Positions 7,198 through 15,591 of a stretch of 18,875 nucleotides of DNA are shown piece after piece. The DNA is from Candidatus Merdenecus merdavium. GTDB lineage: Bacteria; Bacillota; Clostridia; Lachnospirales; Lachnospiraceae. Where the stretch lies: assembly GCA_018715425.1 (NCBI GenBank), contig DVLR01000299.1, positions 1-18,875 of the forward strand, written 5' to 3'. Numbering within the stretch: the first letter of the stretch is position 1; the number at the start of each line of letters is the position of its first letter. The notes beneath the pieces were generated by a model, which ran no database searches, was not told where the DNA came from, and saw only the letters and a list, made by a program, of their open reading frames with translations. The translations under genes were made by a program, and so were the position numbers.

Positions 7198-7518
7198 CTC
7201 TTATAACCCCGTAATTAGTAATTTTAAACATGAGGACAGTAGTATTATTTACATAAATAAATAAATCAATTTTTCTCTTTAAACGCTATTTTTCTGATCC
7301 CTTTTTACTCCTGCGTCATACTATACCACTATTGTAATATCATATACTATTTTTTGCTATTTGTTAAGACTCATTTTCATTATTGACTAATTTATTAGAA
7401 AATCCACAAATATATGGTGTATTTTTGTATAAAACTTCTCTGTTTTTACAGTATTTTCTGTATTTTCATAACTTACAAGACTTTAGTACTGTCTAATTTT
7501 TCAATGTATTTCCCATAC
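7198..7518. other. AT-rich non-coding stretch
   Basis: I find no ORF with a ribosome site, no RNA gene and no strong hairpin here. It lies between the Rrf2 promoter region and the 3' end of mgtA and may simply be a spacer. Confidence 0.5.
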
Positions 7519-7559
7519 AGAAGAAATGCCCCTATGTAAATATAGGGGGTATTCTTTCT
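7519..7559 (-). terminator. Probable terminator of mgtA
   Basis: Six bases after the mgtA stop, CCCCTAT (7529-7535) and ATAGGGG (7542-7548) form a 7-bp core with a 6-nt loop. One mismatch outward, more A-T pairs extend the stem towards 7519 and 7559. The 3' arm on the minus strand is U-rich (ATTTCTTCT) but there is no clean T run, so the call is moderate. Confidence 0.6.
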
Positions 7560-7565
7560 ATTAAA

Positions 7566-10259
7566 CTATAATAATTCTCCATATCTTTTAACGAAAATAT
7601 TCTTTAAGATCTGCGCTAGTACCATATATAATAGAATTGTTACGAACAAATACGGAAAGTATATGGCTGGCATTGGAACCATTCCTATGGCATCACCGAA
7701 GCTTGTATAAGGTATTATTGTGCCGATGATGACTCCAAGGCTTGTCATCACAGTTACCTTCCAAGATGCGAAGCTTTGGATAAATGGCAGCTTAGGAGTC
7801 CTAATCATATGAATAACTAAAGTCTGTGACCACAGAGATTCAACAAACCAGCCTGCGTGAAATAATCCTATAAAGCCAAGTTTTGCAGTTTCATTCAAGG
7901 TATGAAACGGTCCTCCAAATACAGCTGGACAAAGAACAAAATACATTAAAATATAAGTGGTAATATCAAATACAGAGCTGGATGGACCAATAAACAGCAT
8001 AAATTTGCTAATGGATGAAGCATCCCATTTTCTTGGAATTTTCAAATAATCCATCTCAACATTATCCCACGGAATTGCAATACAAGATATATCATAAATT
8101 AAGTTTAATACTAATAATTGAATCGGTAACATTGGGATAAATGGTAAAAACGCACTGGCAATCAATACAGAAAACATATTTCCAAAATTTGAGCTGGCTG
8201 TCATTTTAATGTATTTAATAATATTTGCATAAGTCTTTCTACCTTCCATGATACCTTCCTCTAATACCATTAAATCCTTTTCTAGAAGAATGATGTTGGC
8301 AGATTCTTTTGCTATATCAACGGCTGTATCTACAGATATTCCAACATCTGCTTCCTTCATAGCTGCTGCATCGTTAATTCCATCTCCCATAAATCCAACG
8401 GTATGACCATTTCTACGAAGTGCCGCTACAATCCTAACCTTCTGACTAGGAGATAATTTTGCAAATACATTGGTGGTTTCAACAACCTGATCAAGGTCGT
8501 CTTCTGACATTTTCTCCACCTCTTCACCTAGTATAAGATTATCTACCTTTAGACCAACCCTTCCACAAATATATCTTGTTACTGCATCATTATCTCCAGT
8601 TAATACTTTTACATCTACACCATATTCTTTTAGAACACCAATTGCTTGCTCCGTACTCTCTTTAGGTGGATCTAAAAATGCCAAATAGCCAATCATAACC
8701 ATATCAGACTCATCTTCTACAGAGAACGCACCTACGGGAGCTGGATTCGTCTTCTGAGCGATTCCTAAAACACGCATCCCCATTTCATTATAGCCATGAA
8801 CGGTCTGAATCATCTCTTTTTTAATTTGCTCTGTAATAGGTGCTACATGAGTTCCATAATCTACGTAATGACATACAGAAATCATTTCTTCAATGGCGCC
8901 TTTGGTAATGAGTTGAGTTTTCCCATTCTGATCTTCCACAACTACGCTCATCCGCCTTCTGTTAAAATCAAAGGGAATTTCATCTACTTTTCTGTAATTT
9001 TCGCAAAGCGTGATCATATCTTGCTCTCCAGCATGATCAATAATGGCAATATCCATTAAATTTTTAAGCCCTGTCTGATGATAACTATTCAAAAAAGCAT
9101 GACGAAGCACTCTACTATCTTCATTGCCATGAATATCTAAAGAATATTCCAATACTACCTTATCTTGTGTAATCGTTCCCGTTTTATCTGTGCAAAGAAC
9201 ATCAATGGCACCAAAATTTTGAATAGAATTTAAATCCTTAACAATTACTTTCTTCTTTGCCATTGCGACTGCACCTTTGGCTAAGTTTGCAGAAACAATC
9301 ATAGGAAGCATTTCAGGAGTTAGACCTACCGCTACAGATAATGCAAATAAAAATGCCTCCATCCAGTTCCCGCTAGTAAATCCATTAACAAATAGTACAA
9401 TAGGTACCATTACCATCATAAAACGAATCAATACCCAAGATACAGAATTAACGCCTTCTTCAAAACTAGTAACTACCTTTTTATGGGATATCTGCTTTGC
9501 TATACCTCCAAAAATAGTATCATCTCCAACTGCTATTACCATGGCTAGTGCAGTACCACTAATTACATTTGTTCCCATAAAGGCAAGGTTGTTTAAACTT
9601 AAGATCTGTGTTCCAGGTTCTTCAATTTCCTCTCCGAACTTTTCGATGGGTTCACTTTCTCCCGTCAAAGATGATTGTCCCACAAACAAGTCTTTAGCCT
9701 GTATGATTCTTACATCTGCTGGAATCATATCTCCTGCTGCTAAGTAAATAAGATCTCCCACTACAATTTCATCAATGGATAGTTCATGGCGACCTGTATC
9801 TTTACGTTGTACTAAAATAGTTGTTTCTACCATCTCCGTCAACTTTTCTGCAGCCCTATCAGATCTTGCTTCCTGAATAAATCTAAGCATACCACTAATA
9901 AATACCATAGATAATACAATCATAACCGCTGTTAAATCTTTTTCTCCTGGCTTAGCTAACAGAACATCGGTAACCAAAGATATGATCGCTAATACGATTA
10001 ATACAATGGTAAAGGGATTAATAAAGGCTTCTACCAGTTTTTTTAATAAGGTATCTCCCTTATGCTGAGTAATTATATTTTCACCGTATTCTTCTCTTCT
10101 TTCTTCTACTGTTTCTTCGTCAAAACCATGATCTGTGTTGACGTATCTTTTTAGTAAAGCTTTTTTATTCATGGTTGTAGCTTCCAATAATCTTTCTTTT
10201 GCTGCATGAGAAGTTTCAACAGCTTGGGTTGCTACTTTTTTCATTAAAAATTTTCTCAT
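7566..10259 (-). CDS. mgtA: Magnesium-translocating P-type ATPase MgtA
   Basis: A P3B-type ATPase that imports Mg2+ across the cell membrane when Mg2+ is scarce. The 897-residue length matches E. coli MgtA. It shows the actuator motif SLTGES (about 197-202), the GLTPEMLP membrane helix (312-319), the phosphorylation motif DKTGTIT with Asp358, TGDN near 555 and the hinge GDGINDAAAM with Asp626. The C-terminal membrane region contains the MgtA-like run WFVESLWSQTLVIHMIRTPK. The start at 10257-10259 follows GGAGG by nine bases; the longer frame from 10280 would place that site inside the gene. A long leader upstream carries an M-box riboswitch, a terminator and a small ORF, which supports Mg2+ as the substrate and signal. 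Confidence 0.95.
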   Translation of the reverse strand: MRKFLMKKVATQAVETSHAAKERLLEATTMNKKALLKRYVNTDHGFDEETVEERREEYGENIITQHKGDTLLKKLVEAFINPFTIVLIVLAIISLVTDVLLAKPGEKDLTAVMIVLSMVFISGMLRFIQEARSDRAAEKLTEMVETTILVQRKDTGRHELSIDEIVVGDLIYLAAGDMIPADVRIIQAKDLFVGQSSLTGESEPIEKFGEEIEEPGTQILSLNNLAFMGTNVISGTALAMVIAVGDDTIFGGIAKQISHKKVVTSFEEGVNSVSWVLIRFMMVMVPIVLFVNGFTSGNWMEAFLFALSVAVGLTPEMLPMIVSANLAKGAVAMAKKKVIVKDLNSIQNFGAIDVLCTDKTGTITQDKVVLEYSLDIHGNEDSRVLRHAFLNSYHQTGLKNLMDIAIIDHAGEQDMITLCENYRKVDEIPFDFNRRRMSVVVEDQNGKTQLITKGAIEEMISVCHYVDYGTHVAPITEQIKKEMIQTVHGYNEMGMRVLGIAQKTNPAPVGAFSVEDESDMVMIGYLAFLDPPKESTEQAIGVLKEYGVDVKVLTGDNDAVTRYICGRVGLKVDNLILGEEVEKMSEDDLDQVVETTNVFAKLSPSQKVRIVAALRRNGHTVGFMGDGINDAAAMKEADVGISVDTAVDIAKESANIILLEKDLMVLEEGIMEGRKTYANIIKYIKMTASSNFGNMFSVLIASAFLPFIPMLPIQLLVLNLIYDISCIAIPWDNVEMDYLKIPRKWDASSISKFMLFIGPSSSVFDITTYILMYFVLCPAVFGGPFHTLNETAKLGFIGLFHAGWFVESLWSQTLVIHMIRTPKLPFIQSFASWKVTVMTSLGVIIGTIIPYTSFGDAIGMVPMPAIYFPYLFVTILLYMVLAQILKNIFVKRYGELL

Positions 10260-10372
10260 GTTTCTTATCCTCCATATCATGTATCATGCTTATATTTTCG
10301 GATATAGTAACATGAAGGACGTTCTATATATAAATAAAACAGAATTTGCATATCTCTATAGAGGGAATATCC

Positions 10373-10498
10373 TTATGATTTTCCTTCGGATACTCTACAA
10401 AACAGAATGGAAAAAGAAACCATTCCTTGTCTTTTACTATTTATCCATAGAATACTCTTCGGTACTATATCCATACTAGGACTACTACCAGACTCCAT
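10373..10498 (-). CDS. Small 41-codon ORF in the mgtA leader (candidate leader peptide)
   Basis: It begins with ATG at 10496-10498, six bases after an AGAGGTG ribosome site as good as those of the real genes nearby, and ends with TAA at 10373-10375. The predicted peptide starts MESGSSPSMDIVPKSILWIN and ends with VSEGKS. It has no membrane span. It sits after the riboswitch terminator and 113 bases before mgtA, so it would be translated only from transcripts that escaped termination. I do not recognise the sequence. It may be a regulatory leader peptide in the manner of Salmonella MgtL, a small protein working with MgtA, or a chance ORF. Confidence 0.45.
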   Translation of the reverse strand: MESGSSPSMDIVPKSILWINSKRQGMVSFSILFCRVSEGKS

Positions 10499-10559
10499 CC
10501 TGCTCACCTCTTTTCTTTTACTATGTTTTTTAAAGTGTTCACTCTACATGCACTTACAT

Positions 10560-10605
10560 AAAAAAAGCCCTTACCAGAAATGTAAACTCTCATGGTAAAG
10601 GACTT
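10560..10605 (-). terminator. Intrinsic terminator of the mgtA riboswitch leader
   Basis: On the minus strand the arm at 10593-10605 pairs with 10565-10576: a stem of 12 bp with one bulged U and one G-U, and a 16-nt loop. A run of six Ts follows. It lies between the M-box aptamer and mgtA and is the expected OFF switch at high Mg2+. Confidence 0.85.
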
Positions 10606-10633
10606 ATTATCTACAAAGGATTCCTCATAACTT

Positions 10634-10663
10634 CTCATATTAAAAGCTGCTTTTTAATATGAG
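10634..10663 (-). repeat. Perfect 12-bp hairpin between aptamer and terminator
   Basis: CTCATATTAAAA and its exact reverse complement (10634-10645 and 10652-10663) flank a 6-nt loop. It lies about 40 nt after the M-box and 30 nt before the terminator stem. It has no T run. It may be an insulator or part of the expression platform. Confidence 0.6.
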
Positions 10664-10702
10664 ATGAATGACAAAATAAACCTAAGCAGTATCGTATACT
10701 TC

Positions 10703-10849
10703 TTAACCATTCAAGCTTCAGCTTCACAGGGCGATGTAATTGCATTAGTCTATGCCTTGTTTTCGACATAAACTGCTAACCAACTCATAGTGTCTCCACT
10801 ATTTTGCGGTAGCAATCCGTATCCCTGAGGTAACCTCACCTACTGGATT
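10703..10849 (-). promoter_or_regulatory. M-box (ykoK) Mg2+-sensing riboswitch
   Basis: The minus-strand leader contains, in order, the segments I know from the B. subtilis ykoK/mgtE leader: GTAGGTGAGG, then GATACG, TTGCTACCGCAAAAT, a short AGTG-GAGA-CACT arm, GGTTAGCAG, GTCGAAAACAAGG, TAATGCA and finally CGCCCTGTGAAGC. Order and spacing match over nearly 150 nt. It lies between a consensus promoter and a terminator, upstream of the Mg2+ ATPase gene. Bound Mg2+ should compact the aptamer and favour termination; low Mg2+ should allow read-through. Boundaries are approximate. The identification rests on recalled consensus, not on a covariance search. Confidence 0.85.
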
Positions 10850-10853
10850 TTAT

Positions 10854-10888
10854 GATAAATATGAAACAACTTGATATCCATATTTATC
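10854..10888 (-). repeat. Hairpin at the 5' end of the mgtA leader transcript
   Basis: GATAAATATG (10854-10863) and CATATTTATC (10879-10888) are perfect 10-bp complements with a 15-nt loop. The predicted transcription start is near 10890, so this stem would begin almost at the first base and could protect the RNA from 5' decay. Confidence 0.6.
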
Positions 10889-10896
10889 TGTATCCC

Positions 10897-10925
10897 ATTA
10901 TACCCTCCTTATCTATGTTTGTCAA
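10897..10925 (-). promoter_or_regulatory. Consensus sigma-A promoter of the mgtA leader
   Basis: TTGACA (10920-10925) and TATAAT (10897-10902) are both perfect and 17 bp apart. A promoter this strong fits control after initiation, by the riboswitch, rather than by an activator. Confidence 0.92.
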
Positions 10926-10958
10926 ACTACGCCTAGAAAGAGCATGGATCTGCCACTC

Positions 10959-11004
10959 AAAAAGGCATGAGTCCCCTTAATAAATCGGGGAATCATGCCT
11001 TTTT
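10959..11004 (-). terminator. Intrinsic terminator after ygfK
   Basis: A 12-bp perfect stem (10959-10970 with 10993-11004) continues inward with four G-C pairs after a mismatch, and five Ts form the 3' arm end. The + strand also ends in T5, but no + strand transcript is expected here. It closes the purine-type cluster and lies just upstream of the mgtA promoter. Confidence 0.92.
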
Positions 11005-11014
11005 TCAAAACATA

Positions 11015-14000
11015 TTATTTTACATTTACAAAGTAGTAAGAGTAATCTCTAACTAATGTTTCAAGAATTAATCTCATTTCGTTAGAAATATTCTTATCTC
11101 CCAATGTATAATCAATGACTTCACCAGTTTCGATTCTTACTTTAAACTTGTTATCTCCAAGTGGTAAGTATCCTTTGTTTGTGCTATCAACAAAATCATG
11201 TTCTGTCCAGAATAATGTGATTTTATCTTTGTAAGGATTTCCTACATGTGGACAAAATACTCCACAGTTACCACATTCGTTACACATACCATCTAAGTGA
11301 ATGATTTGATGGTTTAATCCAAACTCTGGTTTGTTAATCGTAATACTTACATTTGCTCTGTTAGGACAAACATCACAGCAAATCTCACAGATTTGATCAC
11401 AACTTAAACATCTATCTTGAGAAGTAGGATCTTTTAATACGCCTTTTTTCTCATAAAGAGCTTTTTCAGGTTGTTTAATTGTAACACGTACAAAATCATG
11501 AGCAAGTCCAGCTTTTGCTAAGATATCTTTTGCGATAAATTTAGCATCTGCAATGGCTTTAACAATAGTAGCTGCACCAGCTTTACAGTCTCCAGCGATG
11601 TAAACATTTTTAATACTTGATTCATTGCTTTCGTTTACAATTGGTCTATTCCACTTATCAAGAACAATACCATTAGATTGGAATAAAGTAGAGTCAACTC
11701 TAGCTCCTACTGCACCAATGACAGTATCGAATTCTAATTCTTCCATCTTTCCAGTTCCTCTGATGGTTTTTCTTCCAGAAGCATCTCTTTCTTCTGTTAA
11801 TTCAGAAACTTCTACCGTTAATTTCTTTCCATCATAAGATACAGGAGCTAATAATTCTTTAATCTTAACGCCAGTTTCTAATGACTCTTCAATTTCCTCT
11901 GGCATTGCAGGCATGAATTCTCTTGTTCTACGATATACAACAACAGATTCTTCCACACCTGGTGCACGAAGGGCAGCTCTTGCACAGTCAAATGCAACGT
12001 CACCAGCACCGATAATCGCAACACGTTTACCAAGGTTAATGTTACAGTCATGAGCTTTTGAATCTGCTAGGAATTCTAAAGCATCTCTAACTTTATCTCC
12101 ACCTTCTTTCACTGGTGTAATTCCTTCTTTCCAAGCTCCAGTAGCAATAATTACATAATCATATTCTTTTTTAAGTTCTTCAACGCTGTAGTTAGGGTCA
12201 ACATTAAATTTAAATGTAACACCTGATTTAACAGCCATGTTATAGTCTCTATCTGTTTGTTCTCTTCCAATTCTGAATCCTGGGATAACGTGTTCTACGA
12301 TACCAAATGGACGATCAGATTTTTCTAATACAGTTGTACTAAGACCATTTCTTTGTAAGAAGTAAGATACTGCAATACCTGCAGGACCTGCACCGATAAC
12401 AACTGCTTTTTGTTCTGTCTTAGGTGCAACGACTTTCATATTTTTAAGGAAGTTATCTTGAGCATTTCCAGCTGCAAGTCCTTTTGCTTTACGAATGCTT
12501 ACAGATGATTCATAGTCATTACGCACACATTTATTTTGACAGTTGTGGTCACAAATTGTTCCCGTTACGGAAGGTAACGCATTATCGATAGCTATGATTT
12601 CAAATGCTTCGTCGAATTTTCCTTCAGATACTAAGTTTACGTACTCTGGAATCTGTTGGTTAATTGGACATCCTGCATCTCTACATGGAGCCATGAAACA
12701 ATCGAACAACCCTAACTTAGAGTTCGTCTTAAGGGATGCAACTGTTCTTGTATTTTTTAAGTGATGTTTATCTTCTGTTAAGCCATTTACCAATGACTCT
12801 AATTTATCAACTTTAATTCCATCGAATTTACCTTTTAATAAAGGTTCAACCTTCTTTGCTAATTGGTTTAATCTTTCGTATCCACCTGGTTTTAAGATGG
12901 TTGTAGCAACAGTAATTGGTTGAATACCAACTTCAACTAATTTATCAATGTTGAAGAAGTCTGCTCCTCCTGAATATGAAATAGGAAGCTCACCCTTAAA
13001 CTCTTTAGAAAGTCTTAAGGCTACTGTAGTTGATAATGGATATAGAGAACGTCCTGACATGTACATTTCTTCTCCAGGTAATTCGTTTCTCTTAATCTCT
13101 ACTGGGAATGTATTTGTAATCTTAACACCAAAGTCAAGATTTTCTTTTTTTCCTAATGCAATTAATCTTGTTAACATGCTGATGGCATCATCAAACTGTA
13201 AGTCATCGTTAAAGTGATGATCGTCAAAAGATACGTAATCATATCCCATGTCATCCATGATCTTTCTAGCTGATTCATATCCTAATAACGTTGGGTTACA
13301 TTTAATATAAGTATGGATATGTTTTTCAGTTAATAGATAAGTTGCAATTCTTTCAATCTCATCTGGTGGACATCCGTGTAATGTAGAAAGTGTAATAGAA
13401 GGAGATACAGCAGGAGAAATATTCTCAATATCTTCTTTTGTTACATTTTTAAACAGATCAAGATTATTTAGTAAAAACTCTTTACATTCTTTCCAAATCT
13501 CAGTATTAGAAGCATCGATCATTCCATCGATAAAAGTATTTACTTTATCAGATTTAATTCCTTCTAAGTCGTAACCAACGCTCATGTTAAATGCGAAATC
13601 TCTAACATCACTGATACCTAACTCTTTAGCTAATACGTGAATAGCAAACCATGCTTTTACGTATTCATTAAATGCTGCTGGCACTGTGAATTCTGTAGAC
13701 CATTCTACGTTGTAACATTCATCTTCTGCATTGATACATGGTCTTGGAACACATTTACTTAAATCTTCTCCATCGATTATCTGAACTGTTTTAAGTTCAA
13801 CAAAACGAGATCCAGCTAAGTATGATGCAACGATATTTTGTGTTAACTGTCCGTTTGGTCCAGCTGCTGGTCCAACAGGACTAGATAATTTCTCACCAAA
13901 CATCTCAATGAAAGTACCAGCTTCGTTTCTGTAGAATTTGTCTTTACGAACACCAAAGATAGATCCTTGCTCTTCGTACTCTTTTAAAGACCAGTTAATA

Positions 14001-14038
14001 AGATCACTAAAAGGGATAGGGCGCATAATTTCGCTCAT
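11015..14038 (-). CDS. ygfK: YgfK-type putative selenate reductase / Fe-S flavoprotein
   Basis: A large multidomain redox protein (1007 residues). Residues 1-430 resemble dihydroorotate/dihydropyrimidine dehydrogenase barrels, beginning MSEIMRPIPF as in E. coli YgfK as I recall it. A GltD-like part follows: Cys at 447, 452, 457, 496, 500 and 504 for an Fe-S cluster, an FAD-binding VIGAGPAG near 547-554, and a second dinucleotide motif IIGAGD near 675. The C-terminus is ferredoxin-like, with Cys at about 877-891 and 919-929 (CxxCxxCxxxCP). Despite its usual name, the family is tied genetically to selenium-dependent purine hydroxylases and anaerobic urate breakdown; its exact reaction is unsettled. 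The start at 14036-14038 is eight bases after GGAGG, and the upstream ATG overlaps that site. Last gene of the cluster. Confidence 0.92.
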   Translation of the reverse strand: MSEIMRPIPFSDLINWSLKEYEEQGSIFGVRKDKFYRNEAGTFIEMFGEKLSSPVGPAAGPNGQLTQNIVASYLAGSRFVELKTVQIIDGEDLSKCVPRPCINAEDECYNVEWSTEFTVPAAFNEYVKAWFAIHVLAKELGISDVRDFAFNMSVGYDLEGIKSDKVNTFIDGMIDASNTEIWKECKEFLLNNLDLFKNVTKEDIENISPAVSPSITLSTLHGCPPDEIERIATYLLTEKHIHTYIKCNPTLLGYESARKIMDDMGYDYVSFDDHHFNDDLQFDDAISMLTRLIALGKKENLDFGVKITNTFPVEIKRNELPGEEMYMSGRSLYPLSTTVALRLSKEFKGELPISYSGGADFFNIDKLVEVGIQPITVATTILKPGGYERLNQLAKKVEPLLKGKFDGIKVDKLESLVNGLTEDKHHLKNTRTVASLKTNSKLGLFDCFMAPCRDAGCPINQQIPEYVNLVSEGKFDEAFEIIAIDNALPSVTGTICDHNCQNKCVRNDYESSVSIRKAKGLAAGNAQDNFLKNMKVVAPKTEQKAVVIGAGPAGIAVSYFLQRNGLSTTVLEKSDRPFGIVEHVIPGFRIGREQTDRDYNMAVKSGVTFKFNVDPNYSVEELKKEYDYVIIATGAWKEGITPVKEGGDKVRDALEFLADSKAHDCNINLGKRVAIIGAGDVAFDCARAALRAPGVEESVVVYRRTREFMPAMPEEIEESLETGVKIKELLAPVSYDGKKLTVEVSELTEERDASGRKTIRGTGKMEELEFDTVIGAVGARVDSTLFQSNGIVLDKWNRPIVNESNESSIKNVYIAGDCKAGAATIVKAIADAKFIAKDILAKAGLAHDFVRVTIKQPEKALYEKKGVLKDPTSQDRCLSCDQICEICCDVCPNRANVSITINKPEFGLNHQIIHLDGMCNECGNCGVFCPHVGNPYKDKITLFWTEHDFVDSTNKGYLPLGDNKFKVRIETGEVIDYTLGDKNISNEMRLILETLVRDYSYYFVNVK

Positions 14039-14086
14039 GAATAAATCCTCCATTCATATTATAAAAAAAATTAGTTTATTATTGTT

Positions 14087-15418
14087 TTACTTCTTTTCGT
14101 TTTCTTTTGGCGCTAAGAATATATTAAAAAATACATTTAGTAGAATCGCAGATGCACTACCGATCGTGATTCCGCTGTTTAAAATTGTAGCCACGTTAGC
14201 AGGGAAAGCATTGAAAAAGCCTCCGTTCACTGTTGAAATAAAGGAAAGTCCTAAACTTACTGCAACGATAACACCATTTCTGTTTCCGATATAGTTCACT
14301 TGACCTAAGGTACGAATTCCATCTACTGCAACAATACCAAACATTGCAAATCCTGCTCCACCAAGTACTGGTGATGGAATTGCTGTAAAGATTGCTGCAA
14401 ATTTAGGGAATAATCCTAAAAGAACTAAAATAACACCTGCTGATGCTGTTACAAATCGGCTAAATACTTGTGTTAAACTTACCATACCAACATTTTGTGC
14501 AAAAGGTGCGACTGGATAACAGTTAAAGATACCAGAAAATACTGTGGAAATACCACTTGCACGAAGGCCTGCTCCTAAAGTCTTAGGATCAATCTCTTCA
14601 CCTGCTGCTGTAGATATGGCAATCATATTACCTGTAGCTGCGGTCATAATCACAATCATCGTTAAGATAATTGAAATAATAGAACCAGCTTTAAAAATTG
14701 GTGCTCCAGCGTTAAATGGTTTTGCAATTTCAAACCATTTTGCTTGTGCAACTGGTGAAAAAATACTTGGATCCATAATAAATCCTATGATGGTACCACC
14801 AATTAATCCAAACAACACTGACAAGTTACCTAGGACACCTTTTAAAAACTTGTTACACAATAAGATAATTAATAGAGTTAACGCTGCTAATAAGATATCT
14901 TTAGGCTGCGCTTCTGTATTACCATTTAAAACCCATCTAATTCCTACTGGATATAGAGACATACCAATGATGGTAACCACACATCCTGTAACTACTTTAG
15001 GGAATAGAAATAAGATTTTTCCCCAAACGCCACTAAGAATAATGCAAAATATTCCGGCACAGATAACTGCTGCTGACAACTCTCTTAGTCCATCAACACC
15101 TTTTCCACCTGCCTGTGACATAACACCACCGATAATGGCTGCCATAGCTGATGCTGGTGCAAAACTTGGTCCTTCTACAATCGGTAGCCTAGAACCTACT
15201 AATTTAGTGATTCCAAGACATTGAAGTAGAGTAGCGATTCCTGAAACTAATAATGCACAGCTAATTAAAAAACTGATCTCATTAGATGATAAATCTGCTG
15301 TAGCTCCGATCATTAATGGTACTGCTACTGCACCTGCAACCATTACAAAAACGTGTTGCAAAGCATAAGCAAGATTTTTTCCCATTGGTAACTTTTCGTT
15401 TATTACATCTTGATTCAT
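14087..15418 (-). CDS. NCS2-family nucleobase (uracil/xanthine/urate) permease
   Basis: A polytopic membrane carrier of 443 residues with about 12-14 hydrophobic spans. It carries the NAT signature QNVGMVSLTQ, with Gln308 and Asn309 of the substrate site, and a SFAPA stretch near 85-89 of the family's TM3. Placement between ssnA and ygfK points to a purine such as xanthine or urate. Two acidic residues usual in the family are replaced: Ala260 where a Glu is expected before the T-G-(D/N) turn, and Ser288 where an A-D-G motif is expected. The start is the second of two close ATGs, nine bases after GAGG; the first lies only three bases away. The gap to ygfK is 48 nt with no terminator. Confidence 0.9.
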   Translation of the reverse strand: MNQDVINEKLPMGKNLAYALQHVFVMVAGAVAVPLMIGATADLSSNEISFLISCALLVSGIATLLQCLGITKLVGSRLPIVEGPSFAPASAMAAIIGGVMSQAGGKGVDGLRELSAAVICAGIFCIILSGVWGKILFLFPKVVTGCVVTIIGMSLYPVGIRWVLNGNTEAQPKDILLAALTLLIILLCNKFLKGVLGNLSVLFGLIGGTIIGFIMDPSIFSPVAQAKWFEIAKPFNAGAPIFKAGSIISIILTMIVIMTAATGNMIAISTAAGEEIDPKTLGAGLRASGISTVFSGIFNCYPVAPFAQNVGMVSLTQVFSRFVTASAGVILVLLGLFPKFAAIFTAIPSPVLGGAGFAMFGIVAVDGIRTLGQVNYIGNRNGVIVAVSLGLSFISTVNGGFFNAFPANVATILNSGITIGSASAILLNVFFNIFLAPKENEKK

Positions 15419-15505
15419 TTTCATTTACCTCGAATTATTTCTTTTATTTTTTGCTCGCTGTCCATAATGAAGTTGTCTTTATCCATTGGATCTCAAATGA
15501 TAACT

Positions 15506-15533
15506 ATACTATGCCTAAATGCGAGTGTGTAAA
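15506..15533 (-). promoter_or_regulatory. Possible internal promoter before the permease gene
   Basis: TTTACA (15528-15533) and TAGTAT (15506-15511) are 16 bp apart on the minus strand, about 90 bases before the permease start. It could give permease and ygfK extra transcription independent of ssnA. The -10 is only fair. Confidence 0.35.
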
Positions 15534-15538
15534 GCGTA

Positions 15539-15571
15539 ACTTCGTACTACCTACCTAACAACCCACGAAGT
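15539..15571 (-). repeat. Inverted repeat upstream of the possible permease promoter
   Basis: ACTTCGT (15539-15545) and ACGAAGT (15565-15571) form a perfect 7-bp dyad separated by 19 bases. The position just upstream of the -35 could suit an activator, or it may be an RNA stem within the intercistronic gap. Confidence 0.4.
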
Positions 15572-15591
15572 ATAATGGTTGCCTTGCTTTT

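Noticed and set aside
9277..9747. 156-aa + strand ORF opposite mgtA
   Set aside because: It is a shadow of the conserved P-type ATPase frame and has no recognisable motif.
10407..10598. 63-aa + strand ORF in the mgtA leader
   Set aside because: It runs antisense through the terminator and the better-supported minus-strand small ORF, and has no strong ribosome site.
10703..10849. Cobalamin riboswitch or T-box as an alternative for the mgtA leader
   Set aside because: The B12-box (GCCACTG) and the T-box core (TGGNACCGCG) are absent. The ordered M-box segments and the Mg2+ ATPase downstream fit far better.
11015..14038. Literal selenate reductase function for YgfK
   Set aside because: The name is historical. 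The domains are those of a flavin/Fe-S electron-transfer protein with no molybdopterin-binding domain, and its context is purine metabolism.
14544..15224. 226-aa + strand ORF opposite the NCS2 permease
   Set aside because: It is fully antisense to a clear transporter gene and Pro/Ile-rich as antisense of hydrophobic codons usually is. It shows no ribosome site or domain.
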